Notes under the pieces: model-generated
The model's input: the letters and a program-made list of their open reading frames with translations, nothing else
The model's database searches: none
What the model was told of the DNA's origin: nothing
Part shown: piece by piece, positions 1-9,605 of the stretch
Layout of the letters: each line of letters begins with the position of its first letter
Numbering within the stretch: the stretch's first letter is position 1
Program-made: the position numbers and the translations under genes
Assembly: GCF_014931415.1 (NCBI RefSeq)
Contig: NZ_CP063121.1
Coordinates: 992,001 to 1,056,000 of the forward strand
Length of the DNA stretch: 64,000 bases
Reading direction: 5' to 3'
Origin: Haemophilus parainfluenzae
GTDB lineage: Bacteria; Pseudomonadota; Gammaproteobacteria; Enterobacterales; Pasteurellaceae

Positions 1-21
1 TGCTTTGCATGTTACTGTCAT
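1..21 (-). CDS. Start of an unidentified gene running off the left edge
   Basis: On the minus strand an ATG at 21-19 opens MTVTCKA and continues beyond the window. A purine-rich AAGGAAA sits about 5 nt upstream of it, a reasonable ribosome binding site. Only seven codons are visible, so no function can be given. It would be divergent from ompP1. Confidence 0.3.
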
Positions 22-163
22 AGGATTTCCTTATTTAAAATTAAGATTGGTTCTATTCTAGCATTTTTAAAACGCTCTGCCAAAGTAGCCACATTTTTTT
101 AATTTAAATATCATTTATTTATCACTGGTCGGAACACTTTAAAATTAATCTAAAATAATTTGC

Positions 164-184
164 ACTCCATTTATTGGAGTTTTA
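164..184 (+). other. Small hairpin in the ompP1 leader region
   Basis: ACTCCA and TGGAGT arms around a 5-nt loop, followed by TTTT. It lies 47 nt before the ompP1 start and may be a weak terminator or leader structure. The rest of the 230-bp gap is AT-rich with no other clear element. Confidence 0.25.
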
Positions 185-230
185 GAATCTCGCGGCTTTT
201 TTCATTATTATTAATAACAAAAGGTTCCAA

Positions 231-1601
231 ATGAGAAAATTTAATAAAACGCTATTAGCAATGACCACATTGTTAGCAGCAAGCGGTGCAAATGCAGCCG
301 CATTCCAATTAGCAGAAGTTTCTACATCAGGTCTTGGTCGTGCTTATGCGGGTGAAGCAGCAATTGCTGATAATGCTTCAGTGGTTGCAACGAACCCTGC
401 ATTAATGAGCTTATTCAAAACTAATCAATTCTCTGTGGGTGGCGTTTATGTAGATTCTAAAATTCACATGAGTGGTCCAGTTACAGTTAATGCGCTAGGT
501 CGTACTGTTGCAGTAGGTTCTGCAGATCATAACAGTGTTGTTCCAGGTTCATTGATTCCGAATATGTATTTTGTAGCACCAATTAATGACAAATTTGCCA
601 TTGGTGGTGGTATGAATGTGAATTTTGGATTAAAAAGTGAATATGAATCAGATTACAACGCGGGAGTATTCGGCGGTAAAACTGATTTAAGTGCGATTAA
701 CTTAAATTTAAGCGGTTCATATCGTGTATCTCAAGGTTTAACTGCTGGTGTGGGTTTAAATGCAGTTTATGCAAAAGCAGAAATTGAGCGTCGAGCGGGT
801 ATTTTAAGTGATGCAGTGAAAAATGCTGCGCCATTAGTTCCTGCATTAGTGAGAGCTGGACGAATTTCACCAAACGCGGCAGCTTCTTTAGCAAAATTAC
901 AAGGTGTGAACAAAGAAACTGTATTAACCCACTTACAAGATAAAAATGCATGGGGTTTTGGTTGGAATGCAGGTTTAATGTATGAGTTCAACGAAAATAA
1001 CCGTGTTGGTTTAGCCTATCATTCAAAAGTTGATATTGACTTTGAAGATGATAACGCCGTGAGTGCAGGTCGTACTATTCGTGGGCAAGGCCCTGCTGCA
1101 GGTGGGTTAACATTACACTTACCCGATTATTTAGAATTATCAGGTTTCCACCAAGTTACAGATAATTTGGCATTACACTACAGCTACAAGTTTACACACT
1201 GGAGCCGTTTCAAAGAGTTACACGCAACCTTTAATGACGGTGAGCTTGCTTTCCATAAAGATGAAAAATACCGTAGCAATTCTCGTTATGCATTAGGTGC
1301 AACCTATAATGTAAATGATAAATTAACGCTTCGTGCCGGTATTGCTTATGATGAGGCTGCAGCACCAACAGAGCATGCAAGTGCATCTATTCCAGATACT
1401 GATCGTATGTGGTATAGCGTAGGGGCAACTTATAAATTTACCCCTAATCTTTCTATTGATGCGGGCTTTGCACACTTACGTGGTAAAAAAATTCACTTTA
1501 CCGAAAGTCAATCAATTGGTGGCTTAGCGACAGTAACAGCAAATTATACCTCTAAAGCAAGTGCTAACCTTTACGGTTTAAACTTAAACTACAGTTTCTA
1601 A
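231..1601 (+). CDS. ompP1: Outer membrane protein P1, FadL family
   Basis: This 456-aa protein is the Haemophilus P1/FadL-type outer membrane beta-barrel, which takes up long-chain fatty acids and other hydrophobic compounds. A signal peptide spans residues 1 to about 22 (cleavage near GANA-A). The mature N-terminus is the FadL type, with conserved GLGRAYAGEAAIADNASVVATNPA-like sequence forming the hatch. The protein ends in aromatic Phe (LNLNYSF), the usual C-terminal signal for outer membrane assembly. AAAGG lies 6 nt before the ATG. The gene is monocistronic, with a strong terminator just downstream, and is followed by ogt as in H. influenzae. Surface loops of P1 vary between strains. Family assignment is secure; the substrate here is inferred. 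Confidence 0.92.
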   Translation: MRKFNKTLLAMTTLLAASGANAAAFQLAEVSTSGLGRAYAGEAAIADNASVVATNPALMSLFKTNQFSVGGVYVDSKIHMSGPVTVNALGRTVAVGSADHNSVVPGSLIPNMYFVAPINDKFAIGGGMNVNFGLKSEYESDYNAGVFGGKTDLSAINLNLSGSYRVSQGLTAGVGLNAVYAKAEIERRAGILSDAVKNAAPLVPALVRAGRISPNAAASLAKLQGVNKETVLTHLQDKNAWGFGWNAGLMYEFNENNRVGLAYHSKVDIDFEDDNAVSAGRTIRGQGPAAGGLTLHLPDYLELSGFHQVTDNLALHYSYKFTHWSRFKELHATFNDGELAFHKDEKYRSNSRYALGATYNVNDKLTLRAGIAYDEAAAPTEHASASIPDTDRMWYSVGATYKFTPNLSIDAGFAHLRGKKIHFTESQSIGGLATVTANYTSKASANLYGLNLNYSF

Positions 1602-1628
1602 TTTGTAAAAAATTTAGCATAATACGCA

Positions 1629-1660
1629 GCACACCGAATGCATGTTCGGTGTGCTTTTTT
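1629..1660 (+). terminator. Terminator after ompP1
   Basis: Ten-bp arms GCACACCGAA and TTCGGTGTGC around a 6-nt loop, followed by six T. A classic intrinsic terminator. Confidence 0.9.
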
Positions 1661-1691
1661 CTTATATCATTTCATAAAAAACGAGAGAAAA

Positions 1692-2231
1692 ATGACCGCA
1701 CTTTTTTATGCTTATATGGACTCACCAATTGGTCGGTTATTAATGCTTTCTGATGGTGAACATTTAACGAATTTAGATTGTGAATTAGAACAAACCACGC
1801 CAAATCCAAATTGGATTTTACGAGACGATTTACCGCTTTTTGAAAAAGTGCGCAGCGCTTTAATGCGTTATTTTAATGGCGAGCCAGAAAGTTTCTCTAA
1901 TATCCCTTTATCACCTAAAGGTACCGCATTTCAACAAGCAATTTGGGCAGCATTGCGTCAAATTCCTTATGGCAAAACGGCGAGTTATGGTGGATTAGCA
2001 GAAAGCATTAATAACCCTAAGGCCGTGCGAGCTGTTGGCGGTGCAGTAGGAAGTAATCCCATTAGTATTATCATTCCATGTCATCGTGTATTAGGGAAAA
2101 AATGTGAAATTACCGGTTTTGGTGGTGGATTGCCGGTAAAACGCTTTTTATTGAAATTAGAGAATATTCCTTACATCGACAAAGGCGTAGAATACGTTAA
2201 ACCGAAATTATTGAAGAAATACCACGAATGA
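1692..2231 (+). CDS. ogt: Methylated-DNA-protein-cysteine methyltransferase
   Basis: A 179-aa suicide repair protein that moves the alkyl group from O6-alkylguanine (or O4-alkylthymine) to its own cysteine. The active-site motif PCHRV is present in [10 protein letters not shown], followed by the usual GFGGGL and the C-terminal KRFLLKLE. Its length matches Ogt. I chose the ATG at 1692, after GAGAGAAA. An in-frame ATG at 1638 lies inside the ompP1 terminator and adds 18 residues unlike the family. The stop overlaps the mutH start (ATGA), so the two repair genes are probably translationally coupled. The start codon runs straight into ACCGCACTT, a DNA uptake signal. Confidence 0.93.
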   Translation: MTALFYAYMDSPIGRLLMLSDGEHLTNLDCELEQTTPNPNWILRDDLPLFEKVRSALMRYFNGEPESFSNIPLSPKGTAFQQAIWAALRQIPYGKTASYGGLAESINNPKAVRAVGGAVGSNPISIIIPCHRVLGKKCEITGFGGGLPVKRFLLKLENIPYIDKGVEYVKPKLLKKYHE

Positions 2232-2899
2232 TCCCACAAACCGAACAAGCCTTATTAGAAAAAGCGCAATCTATTGCGGGGTTAACCTTTGGCGAACTTG
2301 CAGATGAGTTAAATATTTCCGTTCCACCAGATTTAAAACGTGATAAAGGTTGGGTTGGGCTCTTGCTTGAAACCGCTCTGGGGGCGACTGCAGGTAGTAA
2401 AGCAGAACAGGATTTTTCTCATCTAGGCATCGAATTAAAAACCTTACCTATTAATGCCGAAGGTTTTCCATTGGAAACCACCTTTGTGAGTCTTGCCCCC
2501 TTGGTGCAAAATTCAGGGGTAAATTGGGAAAATTCACACGTTCGTCATAAATTATCGAAAGTCTTGTGGATTCCCATTGAAGGCAGCCGAGACATTCCTT
2601 TGCGTGATCGCCATATTGGTCAGCCTATCTTATGGCAACCTTCGATTGAACAAGAACATCAATTACGCCAAGATTGGGAAGAGTTGATGGATTATATTGT
2701 GCTCGGGAAGTTGGATCAGATTACGGCGCGCATTGGTGAAGTTATGCAACTGCGTCCAAAAGGTGCAAACAGTAAAGCCATTACGAAAGGCATTGGTAAA
2801 AATGGGGAAGTGATTGATACCTTGCCGCTGGGGTTTTATTTACGGAAAGAATTTACGGCAGGCATTTTAAACGCTTTTCTTAATCATAAAAATGGGTGA
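2228..2899 (+). CDS. mutH: DNA mismatch repair endonuclease MutH
   Basis: This 223-aa endonuclease nicks the unmethylated strand at hemimethylated GATC sites during MutSL-directed mismatch repair. Family features are visible: the N-terminal GLTFGELA region, then the catalytic stretch with the Asp, Glu and Lys pattern ([15 protein letters not shown], where E and K of the IELKT motif are catalytic). The C-terminal part ends with [12 protein letters not shown], as in the family. It overlaps ogt by 4 nt. It converges with tilS, and the terminator at its 3' end includes its stop codon. Confidence 0.95.
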   Translation: MIPQTEQALLEKAQSIAGLTFGELADELNISVPPDLKRDKGWVGLLLETALGATAGSKAEQDFSHLGIELKTLPINAEGFPLETTFVSLAPLVQNSGVNWENSHVRHKLSKVLWIPIEGSRDIPLRDRHIGQPILWQPSIEQEHQLRQDWEELMDYIVLGKLDQITARIGEVMQLRPKGANSKAITKGIGKNGEVIDTLPLGFYLRKEFTAGILNAFLNHKNG

Positions 2900-2916
2900 A
2901 TCATCACCCCTTTTTT
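2894..2916 (+). terminator. Terminator between mutH and tilS
   Basis: GGGTGA and TCACCC arms with a 4-nt loop, followed by CTTTTTT. The left arm contains the mutH stop codon. It may slow transcription in both directions. Confidence 0.75.
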
Positions 2917-4207
2917 ATTTCTCTAAGTTTTGAAAAACACGGAAAAAACCCACCGCACTTTGTAAAGTCTCACCATAAAAAATGAGGGGGATACGATTTC
3001 GTTGCCAAGGCGGAACACCGAACTCTTGCCAAATTTTTTTCATGGTTTCGGCTGGGCGATTATGTTGTCGTTTTACTTTGCCAGTATAAGCAAATCGTAT
3101 TTGAATAGGTTCTTGTGTATCAGCAAGTTGAACCTGTTTTTCGTTCCAATTGACTATAATGCCTATTGCATTGTGGATTGCATAAATTCTTCCGAGATTA
3201 TCAGGCAAAAGAATCTGTTGATTTAATGGCATATCAAGGCAAGTTTGCGACAAATCAACGAATTTTCCTGTTAAATAGAGACATTGTTGATAGCGGCGAA
3301 TAATATGCTCCCCAAGTTGAAATTGTGGGGATGCATCCGCTTTGGCCTGAATAACATCATCAATAATATGCATTAATTGAATCTGCGTTGGCATGGCAAT
3401 TTGATTTTTAGCTAGCCACATTCGCAAAAGTGCGGTTTGTTTTTGCAATGAATATTCTAGAAAGTTTACGAGTGAAAACTGTTTTTGATCCTCAAGAAGA
3501 TGCTGTTCAAAGCAAGTTTGTAATAATTCATTAATCAGTTGTTGTTGCTCAAAACAATGTTGTGCGGCACGCTGAACTGCATGATCAAAATGTCCCCAGC
3601 GTTGGCGTATTTCAGGCAAAATTTGGTTACGTAAGAAATTGCGATCGTAATGATTATCTTGATTGCTTTCGTCTTCGACCCAAGATAGATTTTCTTGCTG
3701 TACGTAATCTTCTAATTCACTTCGGCTAAAAGAAAGGAGTGGACGCAGAATAGGCATCCCGAATAATTGACTTTCTTTTTGCATGGCACCTAAACCTTGT
3801 AACCCTGCTCCGCGTTTTAGCGCCAGGAAAAAGGTTTCAGTTTGATCATTTAAATGATGTGCTGTGACCAGATATTCATCAGGCTGAATATGTGTTGAAA
3901 TAGCCTGATAACGGGCTTCTCTTGCGCCAGCCTCAATACCATCATGCATTTCCACTTTGACTTTTTCAATAATAAGTGGAATCGCAAATTGTTCGCAGAG
4001 TTGTTGGCAATGAGCCGTCCAAGCATCCGCATTCGGGCTTAATCCGTGATGGATATGAATAGCTCGCAGGCTTAAGTGCGGTCGTTTTTCGCTGAGTTTT
4101 TTAACTAAAGAAAGCAGGGCAGTTGAATCCAAACCACCGCTAAAAGCAATGAGCAGCTTATTGGCGGTGGTTGGAATTTGTGCTTGGAATAATGAAAAAA
4201 GATCCAT
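2915..4207 (-). CDS. tilS: tRNA(Ile)-lysidine synthetase
   Basis: A 430-aa ATP-dependent enzyme that attaches lysine to C34 of the CAU-anticodon tRNA-Ile, turning a Met-reading tRNA into an AUA-reading isoleucine tRNA. It is essential in bacteria. The N-type PP-loop motif SGGLDS is at residues 23-28, followed by the family signatures HIHHGLSPNAD, EAGAREARY and TAHHLNDQTETFFLALKRGAGLQGL. The C-terminal region with the PPWQRNRIPLIFY motif is present, so the protein is full-length. Its start codon overlaps the pdxY stop by one base (TAATG on the coding strand), suggesting coupled translation downstream of pdxY. Confidence 0.95.
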   Translation of the reverse strand: MDLFSLFQAQIPTTANKLLIAFSGGLDSTALLSLVKKLSEKRPHLSLRAIHIHHGLSPNADAWTAHCQQLCEQFAIPLIIEKVKVEMHDGIEAGAREARYQAISTHIQPDEYLVTAHHLNDQTETFFLALKRGAGLQGLGAMQKESQLFGMPILRPLLSFSRSELEDYVQQENLSWVEDESNQDNHYDRNFLRNQILPEIRQRWGHFDHAVQRAAQHCFEQQQLINELLQTCFEQHLLEDQKQFSLVNFLEYSLQKQTALLRMWLAKNQIAMPTQIQLMHIIDDVIQAKADASPQFQLGEHIIRRYQQCLYLTGKFVDLSQTCLDMPLNQQILLPDNLGRIYAIHNAIGIIVNWNEKQVQLADTQEPIQIRFAYTGKVKRQHNRPAETMKKIWQEFGVPPWQRNRIPLIFYGETLQSAVGFFRVFQNLEK

Positions 4208-5073
4208 TAGGCAACTTTAACAGCTTTGTAGTTTGTACTTGGATTTAAGATTTCAAAACGAGCAGCAATCGGTTGGAGTTCGTAAGATTTCAAATCAAAC
4301 GTAGTTTTCATTACGCCTGCAACAGCATTATTCATTTTTTCAAAAGCTTCAACATCATTGCCACAGTTTAAGTAATGCGCCAAGAAAGTCCCCGCAATTA
4401 AATCACCCACACCAACAGGTTCAAAGTTAAATTTATAAAGCGGACGACTTAAATGCCATACACCTTCAGGTGTCGCCATAATAATTTCAAAGGTATCAGG
4501 ATCATTTAATTTACCTGCTTTACCTAAGTGTTTAACTAACACTTTTTTCACACCTTTAGCCACTAATGCATTGGCGGCCTTGAGCACATCGTCAAAGGTG
4601 TTGATAGGGAAGTCAGAAAGCGTACGAAGTTCAGAAAGATTTGGGGTCATGATGTCCGCACGTGGAATGGCTTTTTCAATTAAGCGTTCACGTACACCAT
4701 CAGCTACTACGCAGACTTTTTCGGCATTTGGCATCACAGGATCGCACAAGTAAAGTGCATTGGGGTTACGAGCTTTGATTTTCTCTAAAGCATAGATAAT
4801 TTGGTCAACTTGTTCAGCTGAACCTAAATAGCCAGAAAGTAACGCATCACATTCTTGTAGTTTTCCAATCGCATCTAAACCGTTGGCAATTTCACCAATT
4901 TGTTCTTGTGGAATCACCATGCCTGTCCATTTGCCATATTGGGTATGGTTAGAGAATTGCACGGTATTAAGTGCCCATACATCCACACCTAATAACTGCA
5001 TTGGGAAAGTGGCAGATTTATTACCAGCAAATCCATAAACCACGTGAGATTGAATTGCTAATACATTTTTCAT
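4207..5073 (-). CDS. pdxY: Pyridoxal kinase PdxY
   Basis: This 288-aa ribokinase-family enzyme phosphorylates pyridoxal in the vitamin B6 salvage pathway. Typical features are the N-terminal [37 protein letters not shown], the YLCDPVMPN motif, and the catalytic anion-hole motif [10 protein letters not shown] near residue 220. A good AAAGGAG precedes the ATG. The adjacent tilS starts on its stop codon, so the two form an operon. The upstream gap carries a terminator for accA and two ATGCAT direct repeats that might be operator elements, though this is unproven. Confidence 0.93.
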   Translation of the reverse strand: MKNVLAIQSHVVYGFAGNKSATFPMQLLGVDVWALNTVQFSNHTQYGKWTGMVIPQEQIGEIANGLDAIGKLQECDALLSGYLGSAEQVDQIIYALEKIKARNPNALYLCDPVMPNAEKVCVVADGVRERLIEKAIPRADIMTPNLSELRTLSDFPINTFDDVLKAANALVAKGVKKVLVKHLGKAGKLNDPDTFEIIMATPEGVWHLSRPLYKFNFEPVGVGDLIAGTFLAHYLNCGNDVEAFEKMNNAVAGVMKTTFDLKSYELQPIAARFEILNPSTNYKAVKVA

Positions 5074-5153
5074 TTTGAACTCCTTTTACATTATTTTTAT
5101 TTTAGCATTGATGCATTTTCTGACATCCATGCATTATTTCTCAAAACACAAAA

Positions 5154-5180
5154 AAGAACGGTTAAATTAACCGCTCTTTT
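5154..5180 (-). terminator. Terminator of accA
   Basis: On the minus strand GCGGTTAA and TTAACCG arms are followed by TTCTTTTTT. It sits about 10 nt beyond the accA stop. Confidence 0.8.
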
Positions 5181-5189
5181 TATATATTA

Positions 5190-6137
5190 TTAACAATAGC
5201 CATAAGACATTAAACGTTCGTAACGTCTTTCTAATAAGCCATCTTTGTCGAAAGTATCTAATTCGTTTAGTTCTTCAACAAGACATTGTTTTAAATTGCG
5301 TGCCATTTCATGATAATTACGATGTGCACCACCTAATGGCTCTGGAACGATATTATCAATTAAACCTAACTCTTTTAAACGAGTTGCGGTTAAGCCCATG
5401 ACTTCTGCTGCGGTAGAGGCTTTTTCTGCACTCTTCCATAAGATTGACGCACAACCTTCTGGTGAAATAACGGAATAAGTTGAATATTGCAACATATTCA
5501 CTTTGTCACCTACACCAATGGCTAATGCACCACCGGAACCGCCTTCACCAATTACGGTACAGATAACAGGCACTTTTAAGGTAGACATTTCACGTAAGTT
5601 ACGAGCAATCGCTTCAGATTGACCACGTTCTTCTGCACCAATGCCCGGGTAAGCCCCTGGTGTGTCGATAAAGGTAATGATAGGTAAGTTGAAACGCTCA
5701 GCCATTTGCATTAAACGTAACGCTTTACGATAGCCTTCAGGTGCTGGCATACCAAAGTTACGTGTTACTTTATCTTTTACTGTACGACCTTTTTGGTGAC
5801 CGATAATCATTACTGGGCGACCATCTAAGCGAGCGAGACCACCTACGATTGCTTTATCATCTGCAAAGGCACGATCGCCCGCAAGCTCTTGGAAATCAGT
5901 AAAAATATGTTCGATATAATCAAGAGTGTATGGACGATTTGGGTGACGCGCCATACGAGAAACCTGCCATGCATCAAGATTTGCAAAGGTTTTTTTGGTT
6001 AATTCATCGCTTTTCTTTTGTAAGCGTTTAATTTCATCGTGTAAATCAATTTTGTCATCAGATGCTGAACGTAGTGCTTCAATTTTGGCTTCAAGTTCAG
6101 CAATTGGTAATTCAAAATCTAAATATTCTTGGCTCAT
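5190..6137 (-). CDS. accA: Acetyl-CoA carboxylase carboxyltransferase subunit alpha
   Basis: This 315-aa protein is the alpha subunit of the carboxyltransferase half of acetyl-CoA carboxylase. With AccD it moves the carboxyl group from biotin to acetyl-CoA, giving malonyl-CoA for fatty acid synthesis. The N-terminal helix ([19 protein letters not shown]) and the conserved [23 protein letters not shown] and [15 protein letters not shown] motifs are all present. The length matches E. coli AccA (319). It is separated from znuB by about 90 bp and is probably transcribed from its own promoter there. AccB, AccC and AccD are not in the window. Confidence 0.96.
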   Translation of the reverse strand: MSQEYLDFELPIAELEAKIEALRSASDDKIDLHDEIKRLQKKSDELTKKTFANLDAWQVSRMARHPNRPYTLDYIEHIFTDFQELAGDRAFADDKAIVGGLARLDGRPVMIIGHQKGRTVKDKVTRNFGMPAPEGYRKALRLMQMAERFNLPIITFIDTPGAYPGIGAEERGQSEAIARNLREMSTLKVPVICTVIGEGGSGGALAIGVGDKVNMLQYSTYSVISPEGCASILWKSAEKASTAAEVMGLTATRLKELGLIDNIVPEPLGGAHRNYHEMARNLKQCLVEELNELDTFDKDGLLERRYERLMSYGYC

Positions 6138-6225
6138 TTCTTATCCTAAAAATATCGTCAAAAGTTGCCCGCACTTTATCAAGATTTAAGGTGTGGTGCA
6201 AATGGTTTTCACTGGTTGGAGCGGA

Positions 6226-7011
6226 TTATAAATATTCCTTTTTTAGTAATGATAACAAAAACAAAAATGCGGAACAAATCACGACAGAAGGTCCTGCCGC
6301 TGTATCATAAAAAGCGGAAAGGAATAACCCGCCAATGACGGAAAGCATACTGATTAAAATCGCAATAAACACCATTTGCTCAGGCGTTTTGGCAAAACGT
6401 CTTGCTGTTGCGGCTGGAATAATTAAGAGGGATGTAATAATTAAAGCACCTACAAACTTCATACTTAAGGCAATGGTAAGTGCGGTCAAAATCATTAAGA
6501 TAAATCGCATTTTTTTAATGTTAATGCCTTCCACTTGAGCCAGTTCAGGCGAAACGGTGGTGGAGAGTAAGGCTTGCCAGAAGTAAAGCAGTGTGCCTAA
6601 TACAATGACGACACCCGCGCCAATGTAAGGTAAGTCGTTAAAATTAATGGCGAGCAAATCCCCAAAAAGATAACTCATTAAATCTACACGGACATTTTTA
6701 AGCAAGCCAACCGTGACTACACCAAGGGAAAGACAACTGTGTGCGATAATGCCTAAAAGGGTATCCACTGAAAATTGCGTGTTACTTTCGAGCCATACCA
6801 TTAATACGGCGAGAATAATCGTCAAAATTACAATGGCAACATAAGGGTTAATTTGTAGGAAAATGCCTAACGCCACACCGAGTAAGGCTGAGTGGGAAAG
6901 GGTATCACCAAAATAAGCCATTTTACGCCACACCACAAAAGCACCGAGTGGTGCGGTAATTAAGGAAAGCAGTAAGCCCGTAAGCAAGGCGGGAAATAAA
7001 ATCTCAAACAT
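6226..7011 (-). CDS. znuB: High-affinity zinc ABC transporter permease ZnuB
   Basis: A 261-aa integral membrane protein of the ABC-3 family with about eight hydrophobic segments. It forms the channel of the zinc importer ZnuABC. The conserved N-terminus (FPALLTGLLLSLITAPLGAFVVWRKMAYFGDTLSHSALLGVALG) is diagnostic of Zn/Mn ABC-3 permeases. It follows znuC with a 9-bp gap on the minus strand, so the two are co-transcribed. The periplasmic zinc-binding protein ZnuA is not in the window, as expected for Haemophilus, where it is encoded elsewhere. Confidence 0.93.
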   Translation of the reverse strand: MFEILFPALLTGLLLSLITAPLGAFVVWRKMAYFGDTLSHSALLGVALGIFLQINPYVAIVILTIILAVLMVWLESNTQFSVDTLLGIIAHSCLSLGVVTVGLLKNVRVDLMSYLFGDLLAINFNDLPYIGAGVVIVLGTLLYFWQALLSTTVSPELAQVEGINIKKMRFILMILTALTIALSMKFVGALIITSLLIIPAATARRFAKTPEQMVFIAILISMLSVIGGLFLSAFYDTAAGPSVVICSAFLFLLSLLKKEYL

Positions 7012-7020
7012 GATTTTTCC

Positions 7021-7815
7021 TTATTGTTGGCATTCTGATGGATTGGCACTGCAACTACAAACATCACCGTGCATATTATGGTGATGGTTATGGTGGTGCG
7101 TATAAAAGCCCATATTTTGTGAGATTTGATTGCCCCAAAGACGCATAAATTTGGGATCATTGGATAGGCTTTCTGGTGTGCCGGCACAGCAAATATGTTG
7201 ATTGATGCACAACACTTCTTTACTGTCTGCCATCACGATATGTAAGTCATGAGAAACCATTAACACCGCGCAATTTAAGGTTTGTTGAGTACGGTGAATC
7301 AGCTGATAAAGTTCAGCTTGACCATTAATATCCACGCCTTGAGTCGGTTCATCTAGCACCAGTAAATTGGGTTTATTCAAAATCGCACGGGCCAATAATA
7401 CACGTTGCATCTCACCGCCAGAGAGTTTTTGCATATTATTTTTTCTCAAATGAGTAATAGAGAGTTGCTCAAGTGCGGTTGATATTTCTTGCGTTTTAAC
7501 ACCTTTTTTGAGCGCCAGAAAACGCTCAACCGTCATCGGTAAGCTGTGATCGAGGTGAATTTTTTGTGGGACATAGCCAATTCTGACATTAGCGCTATAA
7601 ATCACTTCACCAGATGTTGGTGTTTGTAATTTTAATAAGGTTTTTAAGAGGGTTGATTTTCCCCCACCATTTGGCCCAACAATGGTGATAATGGAATTGG
7701 GATAAATGCTGAGATTAATATCCCGCAATGCGGTCTTTTGTTCAAAGACCACATTGATATTTTTCAGTGTAATTAATGGTGTGAGTTGGGCTGGTTGAAT
7801 GGCGCGAATCTGCAT
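7021..7815 (-). CDS. znuC: Zinc ABC transporter ATP-binding protein ZnuC
   Basis: The 264-aa ATPase of the zinc importer. Walker [10 protein letters not shown], the ABC signature LSGGEMQRV, Walker [13 protein letters not shown] and the H-loop (MVSHDLHIV) are all present. The C-terminus is unusual: a His-rich stretch [11 protein letters not shown] is followed by [10 protein letters not shown], giving many metal ligands in about 25 residues. Such tails occur in some ZnuC proteins and may sense or buffer zinc. It is the first gene of znuC-znuB. The upstream gap shared with mepM holds a perfect palindrome at 7882-7902. Confidence 0.93.
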   Translation of the reverse strand: MQIRAIQPAQLTPLITLKNINVVFEQKTALRDINLSIYPNSIITIVGPNGGGKSTLLKTLLKLQTPTSGEVIYSANVRIGYVPQKIHLDHSLPMTVERFLALKKGVKTQEISTALEQLSITHLRKNNMQKLSGGEMQRVLLARAILNKPNLLVLDEPTQGVDINGQAELYQLIHRTQQTLNCAVLMVSHDLHIVMADSKEVLCINQHICCAGTPESLSNDPKFMRLWGNQISQNMGFYTHHHNHHHNMHGDVCSCSANPSECQQ

Positions 7816-7881
7816 AATTCCCCCTTTAAAAATAGCTCACTAAAATAGCTCATTTCCTTATTTTTCTCAAGAAATTCTGAC

Positions 7882-7902
7882 TATGCCTAATATTTAGGCA
7901 TA
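7882..7902. promoter_or_regulatory. Perfect 21-bp palindrome between znuC and mepM
   Basis: TATGCCTAA and TTAGGCATA are perfect 9-bp arms around TAT. It lies 67 bp upstream of znuC and 90 bp upstream of mepM in a divergent intergenic region, so it is well placed as an operator. It does not closely resemble the E. coli Zur box. There is no T-run, so it is unlikely to be a terminator. The regulator is unknown. Confidence 0.5.
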
Positions 7903-7992
7903 AGATTTTACATTTTTAGGGTAAAATGAATTTTTCCCAGAGTTTGTAGTCTGAAAAACGAAAATCTTTTTTATTCATTTTAAAGGTATCAA

Positions 7993-9471
7993 ATGGTTCA
8001 ACACGTTAAATTAGCCAGAGATAGACGGAAACGAAAATCCCGCATAAAAGCGGCGATTTTTTTTGCCGCACTTTTGCTTATTTTAACGGGCATTTTCCTC
8101 GCCTTTAAAGATACTGCTGATTATGATCCTTCTCTGCAAAGTAATCTTGAACCAGAGATGGTGGATAACGTTCAATATCAATCTCTTACACCTGAAAAAA
8201 CAGAATCGGGCAATCCTCAATCTCAAGAAGGTGAACACCCTGAAGCGAAACAACATGCTAATACGGAAGATGCAACCTCTTATGATGATGAACTTCAAGC
8301 CAAAGATGATGAAGTCGATGAAATCAAACCGCAATTTGATGATCTCAATGATTTACCAAAAGATGCTCAAGATGCGCTGAGCGGTATTTTAGATGTGGCC
8401 GATCAAGCATTACGTATCACCGATCAATTTAGCCATACTGTAGTACGTGGCGATTCATTAAAAGATGTACTAGAGCTTTCCGGTTTAGAAGATGATACGG
8501 CGAAAGATTTGATTGCCGCGTATCCTGAATTAAAAACGCTGCGTGCGGGTCAGCAGTTCTATTGGATTTTAGATAAAGAAGACCAACTAGAGTATTTAAA
8601 CTGGTTGGTATCTGAAAAAGAAGAGCGCATTTATGAGCGCACTGAAGACGGCAAGTTTAAACGCCAAATCTTAGAGAAGAAAAGTATTTGGAAGAAAGAG
8701 GTGCTAAAAGGCACGATTAACGGATCCTTTGCTTCAAGTTTACGTGATTTAGGTTTGGATGGTCGTCAAATCAGCCAATTAAGTTCGGCATTACAATGGC
8801 AGGTAAGTCTCCAGAAACTCAGTAAAGGGACCAAGTTTGCGATTTTAGTGTCTCGCGAATATTTAGGCGATAAATTAACGGGCCAAGGTAACGTTGAAGC
8901 CATTCATATTATGGCGGATGGTAAGAGTTACTATGGTATTCAAGCGGCGAATGGTCGTTACTACGATAAACAAGGGGAAACTCTTGGCAAAGGCTTTGCG
9001 CGTTACCCATTGCAACGTCAAGCCCGTATTTCTTCACCATTTAACCCAAATCGTCGCCATCCGGTAACGGGACGTGTTCGCCCACATAAAGGGGTAGACT
9101 TTGCTGTTGCACCAGGTACGCCAGTTATTGCGCCAGCAGAAGGTGTGGTGGAAAAAGTGGCTTACCAAGCCGGTGGTGCAGGACGTTATGTGGTGATACG
9201 CCATGGTCGTGAATATCAAACGGTGTATATGCATTTAAGTCGTGCTTTAGTGCGTGCGGGCCAAACAGTGAAGAAAGGGGAGCGCATTGCATTAACAGGG
9301 AATACGGGTATCTCAACGGGGCCACACTTGCACTATGAGTTCCATATTAATGATCGTGCAGTAAACCCGCTTACGGTGAAATTACCGGGTACCAGCAGCG
9401 GTATGGCAACTGCAGAGCGTAAGCAATTCTTAGTCCGAGCGAAAGAAGTTGAAAGAACATTAAAATTATAG
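7993..9471 (+). CDS. mepM: Murein DD-endopeptidase MepM-type, M23 metallopeptidase
   Basis: A 492-aa cell-wall hydrolase that probably cuts peptide crosslinks in peptidoglycan to let the sacculus grow. A short basic N-terminus (RDRRKRKSR) is followed by one transmembrane anchor near residues 19-36, then an acidic, low-complexity linker (about 40-120). An OapA/LysM-like domain starts near residue 148 ([18 protein letters not shown]). The M23 (LytM) domain is C-terminal, with zinc ligands H364 and D368 in HKGVD and H447 in HLHYEF, plus H445. All catalytic residues are intact, so it is active rather than an NlpD-type activator. It is divergent from znuC and followed by an uptake-signal terminator, as in H. 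influenzae. Confidence 0.9.
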   Translation: MVQHVKLARDRRKRKSRIKAAIFFAALLLILTGIFLAFKDTADYDPSLQSNLEPEMVDNVQYQSLTPEKTESGNPQSQEGEHPEAKQHANTEDATSYDDELQAKDDEVDEIKPQFDDLNDLPKDAQDALSGILDVADQALRITDQFSHTVVRGDSLKDVLELSGLEDDTAKDLIAAYPELKTLRAGQQFYWILDKEDQLEYLNWLVSEKEERIYERTEDGKFKRQILEKKSIWKKEVLKGTINGSFASSLRDLGLDGRQISQLSSALQWQVSLQKLSKGTKFAILVSREYLGDKLTGQGNVEAIHIMADGKSYYGIQAANGRYYDKQGETLGKGFARYPLQRQARISSPFNPNRRHPVTGRVRPHKGVDFAVAPGTPVIAPAEGVVEKVAYQAGGAGRYVVIRHGREYQTVYMHLSRALVRAGQTVKKGERIALTGNTGISTGPHLHYEFHINDRAVNPLTVKLPGTSSGMATAERKQFLVRAKEVERTLKL

Positions 9472-9476
9472 TGAAT

Positions 9477-9506
9477 AAAATGCGGTCAAATTTGACCGCA
9501 TTTTTT
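9477..9506 (+). terminator. Uptake-signal-like terminator after mepM
   Basis: AAAATGCGGTCAAA and TTTGACCGCATTTT are perfect 14-nt arms ending in a T-run. They resemble inverted DNA uptake signals with one core mismatch. Confidence 0.85.
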
Positions 9507-9585
9507 ATAGGCCTAAAAAATTAGCTGAAAACTGACCGCACTTCATCTTTTCTCTTTTTCCTCAATATGCTATTCTCCTTGCATT

Positions 9586-9600
9586 TTAGAATTATTCTCA
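9586..9600. promoter_or_regulatory. Candidate Fur box of the siderophore importer operon
   Basis: TTAGAATTATTCTCA fits the 7-1-7 Fur inverted repeat (TGATAATNATTATCA type) with 6 of 7 arm positions symmetric. It overlaps a plausible -10 element TAGAAT and ends 5 nt before the ATG of the first permease gene. The position and the operon's function agree with iron repression. Confidence 0.65.
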
Positions 9601-9605
9601 TTTTT

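Noticed and set aside
1638-1691. Longer start for ogt
   Set aside because: The extra codons run through the ompP1 terminator hairpin and give residues unlike the family.
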